NCBI RefSeq assembly: GCF_042242105.1
Contig: NC_092019.1
Coordinates: 14,448,328-14,512,327 of the forward strand
DNA: 64,000 bases
Direction of reading: 5' to 3'
Source of the DNA: Pempheris klunzingeri
Lineage: Eukaryota; Chordata; Actinopteri; Acropomatiformes; Pempheridae
Position 1 is the stretch's first letter, and each line of letters begins with the position of its first letter. Made by a program: the position numbers and the translations under genes. The notes below the pieces were generated by a model. The model saw only the letters and a program-made list of their open reading frames with translations. It did not search any database and had not been told where the DNA came from. Positions 1-10,437 of the stretch are shown one piece after another.

Positions 1-2440
1 AGTATAAATAAATACTATCAAGTATCAAATATCAATGTGAATATCAATATCAGTACCCTGTCTAATGTGATACTGTACAGGAAACCCAAGTGCAGGGCAT
101 TCATTATGTTAAATATGGGTGAAAGTAGGTCCATAGTACCATTACAACACTACGTGGTACCAGTTCCACGTAGTGTTGTAAAGATACAGGATAGTTTGTG
201 AGAACTGGATACATGCACCTATTATTGTTCACTGTTAGCTGTGCCACGCAGAAGTCCCACTTTGACAGTGTGTTAGTAAGTTGGATGAATGGGGCTCAGA
301 CACAGTCAGACCGGCTGTAGGCGGTCTGACTAAACACATGAGCAGCAGCCAGGAGGGAAGTCCTCGTGGTGGCTGATAAGTTCACAACTAGTGGCTCCAA
401 AGTCACAGAGGGGCACTAAAGTAACATCCAGTGCAGCTAAATCAAACTAAAACCAGCCTTTCAGAATGAGGAGGAAATATGCTGTCAGGCTGGACGCGCA
501 CGTGTAACCATAGTTTAACCACTTCCAACGTGAGCTAAAAACTTAGCCAAAAATGACAACTCGCCTTTGGTGGCTAATGAGCGGTGTTAAATACTGATTC
601 TAGCCTGATCAGATAATATTTTGTATTAATCTGCGGCTGGTCCTCATTAGAGTTAATTCCTACAGTACCCGTCCCGTCCCAAGTTGCTGCTAGCTTCTGC
701 TAGTTCGTGGCTCATATGCAGGCAAGTTAGCAATGCTAACGATGGCTAGCAAACACTGGCGTGCGCTCACACATGTATAGTGTTTTTCAAGCTGACAAAC
801 ATCGTTGCCACAAACTAACAAATACGCCAGCAAAACCAACACAAACAACCCCTCTTTGTAGTGTTCTCTTGCTTAGTAACAGTGAGGCACAGTTAGCGCT
901 CATTAGCTAATGTTAGCTAACAGTAATGAGGTTTAGACTAGCAAGCTAATATTAGCTGGTGGAGCAGTGATAGCCAAGAAGCTGAAGGGTCCCATGTTAA
1001 CACCGTAAGTGTCTGGTAAAATGAATGAATGATACTTTACCTAGTTTAAACAGTGTCACCCAGTCACGCTTTCACCCTCGCCGTCATTTCAAAGTCTCCT
1101 TTTCGCGGATTGCTTGCGTAATAGTAAGGTTAACTTGTTAGTGCGTTTGCAGTGTGTCTGTTGTCTGCCTGTGCCCCTTTCCTCTGTTCCCCGTTCACAC
1201 AGACAGAGCTGTACTAATGGCACCCAATGCCTCTCAAGTTATGTCTAACGCAATGAAATCGTGCATAATCCACCCATATAATTTACTGTGAAAAATACCC
1301 TGAAACAAATGCATGTAGTTGAGAAAAGATATATGAAGTTAAACTGCATTTCAACAAACAGCGTTTTCCTATTAAATCCAATGAAGCCTAAACATAAATG
1401 TGAGACACCCTCTGGCTGCTCTTTATTGTAGAAGGTATAGACTCACTGCAATATTACTGTGATCTGATAGCTCAATGTGGCCAAACTATGTGGTCACCAG
1501 AAATTCAAACATATATTGTAATGTTTGTCCAGCTTGTCCATCTACCAGGACTTCAAATCTGTTGTTCTGAGGTTGAAAAATGTGCCAGACTTGATGGAAG
1601 ATTACAGAGGTTTCCCTGGTCTATTAATTGCCAGTGGTGCAGTGTACCAGTAATAACAAATGTCGTCATGCACCATATCAAAAGCTATTATTGCATAGCA
1701 AACAACATATTTAAGAATTAAACTCTCAGGATACACTTACCGCACAAGGAAGATAAACTGTAGATCTTGCTACCATTCATGGCACCTGCAATATACTATA
1801 CCCACACCTGGCTACTAATCTCATTTGTGCTTCCCATCAGCAGGTCAGCATAAAGCAGCAAGCAGTTTCCCATTCACTAAATGTGGTGGTTCCGCTGCAC
1901 TGAAGCTTCTTTAAAGAGAATCAGATTAACCAGCATGCATAGTTATAGAGAACCAGTAGCTTGGACCAGCTGTCACAATAGAGTTAACCAAATTCTCAGT
2001 GTTGCGTGGTTCGCTTTTGATGTATCCAGGTCACTTGATAGGATTAAACTGTTAATCTGTTTTCAGACAGGGTGCAGGTACATCTCAGCATGCTTGATAT
2101 GACAAGTGAAATAAATGCAACACTGTGGTGCTCTCAATTTACAGCTATTTTCTTTTTTTACTCTCCCCTACATGTAACATTAGCAACATATACAAATTAT
2201 AAGGTATTTGCCCCACTTCTCAAAATATTTTGATGTCAGTCCACCAGTAGAGAGCACTGTTACTCCATCAGTGGATGACACACAAGTCACTGTCCCACAT
2301 ACTGTATATCGCAGATACTAATCAGGCTTGGTAGTAATGTTTAGCACTTGGAAAGCCAAGTCAGTAAGATGATGAGCAGGCTCATTTTAAATGTGTTTCA
2401 GCAGCATTGGCAACATAACACACCAGAGTGTATGCATTTC
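1..2440. other. Left-edge intergenic region, no gene read
   Basis: No open frame here resembles a known protein; the frames near 1488-1721 and 1881-2102 are short and unsupported. The stretch from about 660 to 970 is rich in GCTAAC/GCTAGC-type words, which are common around teleost gene starts. Just beside it, read on the minus strand, a possible splice donor (CTAG followed by GTAAAG) lies at 1041/1040. This could be the untranslated first exon of a minus-strand gene continuing off the left edge. In the human 7p15.3 order the next gene after NPY is PALS2 (MPP6), so that is the natural candidate, but nothing here proves it. Confidence 0.35.
142..181. repeat. Perfect 16-bp inverted repeat (hairpin)
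   Basis: The arms at 142-157 and 166-181 are exact reverse complements around an 8-nt spacer (TACCAGTT). The arm core is TACAACACTACGTGG. No transposon ends or target duplication were seen around it. Confidence 0.85.
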
Positions 2441-2446
2441 ACAATG

Positions 2447-2452
2447 TTTATT
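2447..2452 (-). terminator. npyb: Poly(A) signal of npyb
   Basis: AATAAA on the minus strand (TTTATT as printed), about 90 nt downstream of the npyb stop codon. The spacing fits a short 3' UTR. No other canonical signal lies closer to the stop. Confidence 0.6.
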
Positions 2453-2541
2453 CCATGCAGAACAAGTTCACTTCATGTCAGTAACAGACATGGCAGCGGC
2501 TTTGTGGTAAAATCAGCCTGGATACGACAGCTCCAGCAGCA

Positions 2542-3341
2542 TCACCACAGTGGCAGCTCCTCATACCTACAACATATAGAAACCACACGTTTTTTTAAAA
2601 AAGTGTCACAAGAATAAAGTGTCTTTCTGACAAACGTTAAAACCTATGTGAGATGATTTCCTGTTTCTATTCAGATACAAGAGGAAGACAGCAGATCAGA
2701 AGCATCTCTTAATAAGATTCAATACAGTAACCAGAACCTTAAGAAATCAACGCATTGATCCAGTGCAAACAGAAACTGAACATTATCAGATTCACAGGAA
2801 TATATGTATTTGATGGCTGCTGTATTGAATTACACTAGATTGTATGCCTGTATTTTTCTGCTATCTCAGTGTACATGTTTTATCATGCAATATCTTACAT
2901 AATATGGCACAAAACTAAAACAGACAACACAAATTAGTTTAGAAAAAGGCAACCTAGCGCTGTGATTTCGAAATAATTTACCTGACATAGTTTGATCCCG
3001 GAATACTTTCTGTGCTCTCCCTCACCAACACATCTGAAAACACAGTATCTGGATTGTCTCTTTTCCCATACCTATGCATTAAACAGAGTCAACCAACAAA
3101 TCAATACTTCTTTGCATATACTTCAAACAAATTTGTGAAGTGTTTTATGTAGATATAGAAGTTCAAGAACTAACCTCTGTCTTGTAATGAGATTGATGTA
3201 GTGTCTCAATGCAGAATAATAATTGGCAAGCTCATCAGGTGGTGCGCCTTCCCGAGGACTGGCAGGCTTGGCTGGATATGCATTTGTGCCAGAGTGAATA
3301 CAAGCCAGCAGGCAGAGAGCCAGAATACTCAGCGACATCAT
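2542..3341 (-). CDS. npyb: Prepro-neuropeptide Y, b paralogue
   Basis: Precursor of a secreted, amidated 36-residue brain/gut peptide that signals through NPY-family G-protein-coupled receptors. Three coding exons were read: 3175-3341, 2982-3071 and 2542-2566, all GT-AG and closing in frame to 93 residues. Residues 1-21 are a hydrophobic signal peptide ending SGTNA. The mature peptide starts [20 protein letters not shown] and ends with the invariant [17 protein letters not shown] follows for cleavage and amidation, then a 33-residue C-flanking peptide with RESTESIP and the end YEELPLW. The intron positions, inside Arg35 and inside an Arg near the end of the C-flanking peptide, are those of NPY/PYY genes. 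The flank resembles NPY more than PYY, and malsu1 next door matches the 7p15.3 NPY neighbourhood, hence npyb. Assignment to the family is certain; the paralogue call is an inference. The usual Gly9 is Arg here. Confidence 0.85.
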
Positions 3342-3560
3342 GGCGCTGGAGCGAATCCTGCATCAGAAGGAAAATTAATAGTCAAAATACACAACAAAAA
3401 ACACTTATCCAACAATGTCACAATGCCAAAATCAAAAAAAGAAGCTCCATATTTGAATGATACTCCACCATAAAAGCTGCCAGATCCAACATTACTTACT
3501 GACATTAAATCAAAAAGTGTTCCTTTACATTGAAAGGTGAAAAATAAAACTTTTGCTTAC

Positions 3561-3653
3561 ATTATAATGTAACACTTGGATACACTGCTGTAGTCGGTTT
3601 TCTTGCAGGTCAAGGAACCTCTGTCAGATTCCCAACATTGCCTGTGTTTTATA
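3561..3653 (-). promoter_or_regulatory. npyb: npyb TATA box and untranslated first exon
   Basis: Read on the minus strand, a TATA box (TATAAA, 3648-3653) is followed by a leader that runs to a donor (AAT then GTAAGC) at 3561/3560. The next acceptor is at 3358, and exon 2 begins at 3357, 16 nt before the ATG at 3341. A TATA-driven short non-coding exon 1 is the usual NPY/PYY layout. The exact transcription start, about 3620, is inferred from the TATA spacing. Confidence 0.6.
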
Positions 3654-5398
3654 CAGTGTGTGTCAGATGGGGAGGGCGGGTAATTTCATTCACTTTTAGG
3701 GTCCTCCTGAGAAATAACTATTACCTCATTACTTTTGTAATCGCTGAATGTCTTGGCAGTGAAACAAATGTCAGTCACAAACTCAGTCACATTATTATGA
3801 AAAGAACATGTAAAGTGTCACAGCATTAGATATAAAAAAGGTTTCTGATGGTGTACATTTTCTATGATTTTTTTTTCAACATATTGAAATTAACTGTGCT
3901 AGAAATATAGTAGATAATCAACATATGTTTGTGCTTTAGGATTTTTAATTTAATTTCTGAACTAGATGAACCACTTTGCATCAACCACTGAGTTTAAGTA
4001 TACATAAACTTACAGAGGTGCACCTAAATGTTTTATATAAATTAACAATGTAGTTATTCAATCCTTAATCATTCTTGTTTGTAGGTGGCGGCCTTAATTG
4101 TTTGTAGCGAAGAAAAAAACACGATTACACCAAATTTCCCTTTTGTTCAAAAAGAAAGTTACATTTAAAATGAAGTGAGCAAAGTGCTGGCACAAGCGGC
4201 AACAAACCATTAATTTAGAGAGCCCACTTAGCACCACAGCCAGCATGAGGAGTCTCAATAAAACCGATGATGTGTAACTTCAAATGGCTGATGATGGTCT
4301 GTTGTTTTCACATTAAGATGGAACACGCTAGGATTCCCCAGGTGTTTGGAAAGATGATATCTCAGTCTAGACAGTGATGCACAGGGGGTCTGCATCAAGT
4401 AACAAAAGCATTCATTAATTTAATTCTGCATAGATAATCTGAAATACATAATCCAACTATTAAACTTTAAAGAAAGGGAAGCTACACCCATTAGGTGTCA
4501 CAGGGTGATTAAAGTGATTCAGTCAAATGTTTTTAAGGGTTAGCAGTTGTTAATCAGAAGGAGGAAAAATGCTCCAAAACAAATGTTATGATAGTACATA
4601 TTGATATACATTGATTTTGCATTCTCTTCAGATGCTTCTCGTGTATCTGATCTTCATGAATGAATGAAAGTGTGGCACTGTAACTCCACTTTTAACACGG
4701 TGACTGACATACAGGCAATAACCAAACCATTTTGGCCAAACTGGCAGTTGCTCAAAAATTACACAAAGTCCTACAAGAAAGGGCAGTAAATCGCTCAAAC
4801 CCATACATTTTCAATTCCAGTTGATAGAGGGCACGAAAAGCTTTCATCCTTTAAATGGTAAGATGACTTTAATAGCAACTATTTTCTTTGAAGAGCACTC
4901 CACTGACATTTGGCGGTAGATTGGTGCTGTTGTTTTCTATTACAATCACATGAGTCAACTCTGTTCCAGACAAGCAGCACAGTCTTTGCAGGAAAAGTAC
5001 ACACAAACTAAAAACTTCTTATACGCCAAATACCTGGAGCTTGTCTGCCAGAAATACTTATTTCATTCAGCAAAAAGTATTTACATTTTAATACAGTGAT
5101 TTCAGTAGGCAGCAAAAATCAAAGTGACTCCCATGCTATCCTCTTGACAGTAAAAACAAATCTTCCAACATGAATACTGCAAATTTTCTTGAGAGCAAAG
5201 TAATAAAACATTATCAAAAGTGAAATAAATTGGATATGAATAATGAATAATATATGAGTTTGTGAAAAAAAGAGCAACAACAACATGCAATCATAATTTA
5301 CCGTCATGCACTGGTCATACATTATTAGAGTCACTGGTGTTCTGCTGTATGGGTCAGTAATAAATGCCTGATTTCAATACATACAGCCTGCACACTAC

Positions 5399-5544
5399 CT
5401 TGCTGACAAATGAGGGCCAGGTGAATAAAGCATAGAGTCCTGTGAGTGTCATGTCTGATACGGTCGATGTGCTCTCTGGTGATGCTTGTCATAAACACCC
5501 TCCACCAAGAGAGCACCAAGGCCTGCAACCAGGTGCCAACCCAC
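5399..5544 (-). other. Unassigned exon-like segment
   Basis: On the minus strand a good acceptor (TGTGTCCTGCAG) precedes 5544 and a donor (CAGCAAG then GTAGTG) follows 5399, enclosing 146 nt. One frame reads about 30 codons with a coding-like feel (containing GWHLVAGLGALLVEGVYD) before a stop. A second frame stays open right through. I do not recognise either product, and no partner exon was found nearby. It may be chance. Confidence 0.2.
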
Positions 5545-6590
5545 CTGCAGGACACAGACTGATATCAAAGAACCTAAATACTCAGTTCTTTTGCTTTGTT
5601 TTATACTGCAAATACAACATTAGAACGCTAACAGCCAACTGCATACAAGGGAGTAATGAACAGCTCGCAATTCAATAACTAACAACTAACAACATAAGGT
5701 TGCTGTGCACATGCACCGATCGAACTATATCTGGAAATAATGTATGATAAGCTTTACACTTTATAGAGTGCAGACAGGTGCAATGAAATGAACCATTTTG
5801 TGCCGTCTAGTGTTACCTCACACAGCAATAAATCAACTAGATGGGAAAGATACTCTGCTACTGCTGTTTCCAGCAGCTAACTAATCTCCCTTTTACTCGC
5901 AGTCTCCTCCATCATCGAGCACATTAACACCATGGCCATTAATAGATTCTCACCACAGCGGGTAAAATGGCTGTGCAGCAAATGAGAGCATTGGCCACTG
6001 TAGCAACTTTCTAGCCAAACACAGAACTCATCTTTTTCTTCACTCATTTAGAGTCATTTAGTTAACTTGAAAACAGCTGGTTTCACAAAATGACACAAAC
6101 TCGTGTGTGCCACAATTATCTCTAAAAACATTCAAATAGTGCAATTTCAGATAGCGATACGACAGACCTTCTTTAGTTAAGCATGATCAACAACTTTAAG
6201 TCCACATAGCTGCATTTCTGATGGGCATAAAGCTGGAAACTGTTGCATGAAGCTGTTGCTGAGTTTCACCATTATCGTATCAGTGTCATTTGTAATTTTC
6301 AGACTTCGTAAGTACAAACAGCACAAACACAAAACATTCAAATATCAAGCCTGTCAGACTCTATGTAGGCATCTCCCGCTTCATTACATTTCTACATTTA
6401 GCTAATGTTCTCATGCAGCATGACTTACAAGTCAATGACACAGAATGGTCACTTGCTAGGACGTTATGAGGATATAGTGTATCTGTGCTTCTGTGACTGT
6501 TTAATGCTACCTTCAGGCTCTGACTCTCCACAAAAATGCAGCTATTTGGTTGTCTGTGTGTTACAGTGGGCAGATTCAGATGTCTGGACC

Positions 6591-6627
6591 CAGGCAAGGT
6601 ATTTGGAGCATACAAATACCTTGCCTG
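6591..6627. repeat. Perfect 15-bp inverted repeat (hairpin)
   Basis: The arm CAGGCAAGGTATTTG at 6591-6605 is matched exactly by its reverse complement at 6613-6627 around a 7-nt spacer (GAGCATA). The stem is too short for a typical microRNA precursor. No flanking duplication was seen. Confidence 0.85.
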
Positions 6628-7694
6628 AATACAAAATTCTAATTGGAATTTATTAGTGTATTTCAAAGTGATGCCATGACAGAAATTTAATAATGTGATC
6701 AAAATATGAAATATTTGTTTTTAGAATAGCACCCCAATTGCTGGTTATTTGCCAAACACTGCACAGTTGCAGACTGTAGAAGCTCTTTGAGTTGCACAAG
6801 AGCTGGCTGACTGATCTGTGTGTTACTGACCAATCTTTTACCAGGTGTAAGTGCTGAGTGAATGTGTGTCACGACTAATACTTTGGCCAACAACTTATCT
6901 TTTCCTGGAGGAAGAAATTGGCTTGTTTGATTTGGTTGAAAGCATCAACTAGAATGGCTTGTTTTGGTGACCCAACATAGTCATTTCCTTGGCAAAATGT
7001 TTCTAAAACTTTTTTTGCACACAACAAACTGCTCTGTGAATGACAACCGTAAGTGGAAGACAGTGCACTTACTATAGTAATGCGCTTCAGTATAACTGTG
7101 TTGAATATTTCCCTTTTATGATTATCGCTGATCTCCTGATAATATGAATATTGCAGCCTCTCCATATGATGATTCTTGCTTGGTCAGTTTTTTAAGCAGT
7201 ATAAGTCAAGCTGCTGTGAATGAGCTCATCTGTTTTGTCGACACTAACCAACCAATCTCTAATTGAAAACCAAATTGCATGGCAAATGGGCATAACGTTT
7301 GAGAGAAATACAGATACAGAGAACGTGTCCAAAGTACTAACCACTAATCCAAAGTACGTGACCAAGTACATTTTGGTAATTCATATCTATATGCCTTTAT
7401 ACAACTAAATTCAGGGCAGACACTTACTTTGCAGTTAATATGATTAAGTCCTGTTAAAATACAAGGAAATATTTAAGAATAATAATTTTCACAATGTATA
7501 GAATCGTATTACAATAATTTATTTTTAACCATCAAAATATGTTAAAACATACATATTTTCTTCAGCAGGTGAAAAAAAATCATTCAAGCATAAACAATGT
7601 TATTTTACAAATACCATCTGATGCCCTGTAATGGTCAAATGTGAAAAAGAAAGGTGTAATTAATGAATCACTTGTTGTTTGAGAGATAAATCTA

Positions 7695-7700
7695 TTTATT
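7695..7700 (-). terminator. malsu1: Candidate poly(A) signal of malsu1
   Basis: AATAAA on the minus strand, about 165 nt after the malsu1 stop at 7865. Other A/T-rich candidates lie further down near 7515, so the 3' end could be later. Confidence 0.45.
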
Positions 7701-7864
7701 CTCTCACAAAACATGCTGTTTTTGCCCAAACAGAATTTAAATGACAAAAAAAAAACTAAATAAAACACCTTTGATTTCCACTCACAGCAGCATAAAAGGA
7801 TGCATCCAAAGATACCAAGAAGTAGTGAAGTCTGTGCACAACGCAGATGATTTGTCCTGTGTTG

Positions 7865-8052
7865 TTACTTTGTGACGTCAGCATCATATATGAAGTCTTC
7901 TGGCAGCATCTCAGCAGGGATTCTCTTCAGCTGCTCATCATAGGTGCGCAGAGTCCAGAGTTTCTCCAGTTCATACACTTCTCTGGACTCTGGTAGCATG
8001 AAGTGAACAACCATGTTCCCTGAGACAGAGAAAGGAACAGGGAAGTGAAAAC

Positions 8053-8113
<61 letters not shown>

Positions 8114-9676
8114 GGCATCAGAGCTGTACATACCAAAGTCAATACACATCCAGTCCTCTGCATCCTTTCCTTCAATCTTGACATGTGGCTCTCCATCTTT
8201 CCTCAGAAACTTGTACTGGAGAAAAATCATCCTTTGTGTGAGATGTGAGAAACAAACACAGGTTGCACATGACATTTAATAAAGGAGAAAAGTAACGCTG
8301 GTTACCACTTTGATGGCATAAAGTGCCATTGCACGGAGATGTCTCGGTGATACGCCACTGACAACAATGAAGTGCTCTGTGTATTTGATGTGCTCTGGTA
8401 CTTTTATCACACAGATGTCCATTGCATTTTCCTGACGCAGTAGAGACACAAGGACATCAAGGGAGAATTTCTCAGGGGATCCTGGAGAATACAAGGGTGA
8501 AACGTTTTGTCTGACAAGCATAAATGTTTATTTAAATACATATTTAGCTATTGAAATGCTATTAGTGCTGAAACACAGAAATGCCATCACAGACAACAAT
8601 TACAGCAATGCAGGGTGACTGAGGGACCTCATTCATTACAGCAAACAAGGCTGCAACTCACGATTTTCCATTAACAATTAATTTACCTTTTATTTTCCTG
8701 GTTACTTGATTTATCGCCCAGTATTCAAAGCAGCAAAACACTGAAAAAGTCTTTCATAATTCCTAAATCTGAAACAATTAATGGATTCGTCAACAGACCA
8801 TAACCTGTTTATTTTTCTAGCAAAGCAGCCACACGTTTTCCACTTCCAGCTTCTAAAATGTGAGGATTTGCTGCTTTTCTCATATTGGTTGGTTGGACAA
8901 AACAAACTATTTGAAGACGACACATTTTGCACCATTTTCTGACATTTTTTAGACAAAATGATTAATCAGTGAATTGGTAAAATAAACAACAGATTCATCA
9001 ATAATAATATCAATTGTTAGTTGTAATTTTTATTCAAAAAAACAAAGCGATTCAGTTAGGGGTTGATTATTGATTAAAATGTTCATTCTTCTTTAAATTA
9101 ATCGATTAATCACTTTGATTAACCACCACAGTTAGACAAACTCGAAAGGGTGTGAAATCCAAAAATGATTTCTTATTGAAAAATTAACAAATTAGCTGCA
9201 GATTAATTTCCAGTCAATCGACTAATTTAATTCATTTTTCAACTCGATTCAGATTTACTATGATGTAAGACAAGGCAAAAAAGAAATTCTCACATTTAAC
9301 AAGCTAAAAACATCAGATCTTTGGCATTTTCCCTTTAAAATTGACCTAAATTATTAGTGATAATTATTTAAAGTTACTTACTTCGGCTGCTGTCACTGTC
9401 CAGCTCTTGTGCTCCCTCTTGATGCAGGCCAGAGCTCCTCTTTGAATCACTGCTTTCACTACACATCTCTGAATAAAACCTTCCTGTGTCTGACTGACCG
9501 CTGAATAAGTGTTGCTGACATGAGGATAAATTTGCGGTAAAACCTCGGGACAAACTCAGACTGTAACGACCTTTGTGGACCGAACAGACACTTCTGCAAA
9601 CACCTGTTTGGTCCAGTAAGACGCCACTTCTGAATACCGACGACACCACCGTCTTGGAGCGATTGAAAATATTCAT
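7865..9676 (-). CDS. malsu1: Mitochondrial assembly of ribosomal large subunit protein 1 (RsfS family)
   Basis: Mitochondrial RsfS/DUF143-family factor that binds uL14m on the large mitoribosomal subunit and prevents premature joining of the small subunit. Four exons: 9382-9676, 8306-8481, 8134-8215 and 7865-8019; phases close to 235 residues. Exon 1 is a poorly conserved Ser/Arg-rich presequence, as expected for a matrix-targeting signal. The RsfS core starts at [20 protein letters not shown] and includes [38 protein letters not shown] and the end [13 protein letters not shown]. The start is taken at the Met of [11 protein letters not shown] (9676). An in-frame Met at 9712 would add 12 residues. 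The human homologue lies at 7p15.3, as does NPY, which supports the neighbourhood. Confidence 0.92.
8053..8113. repeat. (GATA)n microsatellite in malsu1 intron 3
   Basis: About 15 uninterrupted GATA units. The intron between malsu1 exons 3 and 4 (8020-8133) is only 114 nt, so the repeat makes up more than half of it. It ends about 20 nt from the splice donor, on the exon 3 side. Confidence 0.95.
8649..9340. mobile_element. hAT-like non-autonomous (MITE-type) repeat, one copy plus fragments
   Basis: The left end GGCTGCAACTCACGATTTTC and the right end near 9013-9026 (TTGTTAGTTGTAA) are approximate inverted repeats of the common teleost motif GCTGCAACTAACGATTA. The interior has the usual words of this family (TTCTGACATTTT, GGTTGGACAAAACAAAC). 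Further pieces with ATTAATCGATTAATC and CACATTTAACAAGCTA follow to about 9340, as though a second degraded copy lies alongside. It occupies malsu1 intron 1. The family was recognised from memory of fish genomes, not by a search. It encodes no protein. Confidence 0.6.
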
Positions 9677-9775
9677 GACTGTAATTTTAACATCACAATC
9701 GACGCCAAACACGAGTTTACCACATAAAAACTATAAGAGCTAAAAACAGGAAGTTGCTCTAGTCCTCGGCTTCTG

Positions 9776-9780
9776 ATTGG
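9776..9780 (-). promoter_or_regulatory. malsu1: CCAAT box upstream of malsu1
   Basis: CCAAT on the minus strand (ATTGG as printed), about 100 nt upstream of the chosen ATG. The local sequence is less AT-rich than its surroundings, and no TATA box was seen, as expected for a housekeeping mitochondrial gene. Confidence 0.4.
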
Positions 9781-9839
9781 TTCGCTGGGCTTCTTCGTTG
9801 GTGTCTGGTCTGAAATAAAGAAGCGCACCCCCTACAGGC

Positions 9840-10437
9840 CACAAAGGGAACTCATCCCAGAATTTTAAATAACCTGTATACAGTATACCTCATATCACAA
9901 GCAAGGGTTATCAATTGCCTTTTGATTAAGACTTTTCTTTAGCCTGGTGATACTACTTTAAATCTCAAAAACAAAACGTCAGTATCAATTTTAAAGCTCT
10001 AATTTAGTTGCACATGCTTGATATTCGCTAGTGATGAATGCAGGATGGTTGCATGTGGTAAATGACTTCTGCTGTGTCACTACACCAAATGGACAAAGTG
10101 AAATTATGCAGCTCATAATTGATGGCAAATAAAAGACAAAAGACATGGTGTAAAATAATTTTTTTAAATTTCTGTAGGAAAAAAATTTGAATGAAAAATC
10201 CTACAAATATATTGTTTTACAAAATCAATGCTGCTGCTGTGAGCACGCCTTAATGTATAAAATTGTAAACATTATAAAATTTCAATAACTCCATATAAAT
10301 TCCTGAGGTTCAATCTCATTTGTCAGTCCAAAGTCCTTGAAAACATACATTCAAATATGTAAACAAAACATAATTGTGCTTGTATAGATTAATGTACATT
10401 TTTGTATAGTTTGTTCCCTTTGCTTGAACACGAATCC
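9840..10437. other. smpd5 3' UTR and short intergenic gap
   Basis: AT-rich sequence between the malsu1 promoter and the smpd5 stop codon at 10438. It contains no gene. The part nearest 10437 is probably smpd5 3' UTR; I could not fix a poly(A) signal with confidence. Confidence 0.5.

Larger units (their letters stand above)
3660..7690. other. Intergenic region between npyb and malsu1
   Basis: About 4 kb with no recognised gene. It is AT-rich with scattered short frames, all unsupported. Two features stand out and are listed separately: an exon-like minus-strand segment at 5399-5544 and a perfect hairpin at 6591-6627. No transposon ends were recognised. The segment nearest npyb (3660-4300) is upstream of its promoter and could hold regulatory sequence, but I see no clear motif cluster. 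Confidence 0.5.
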
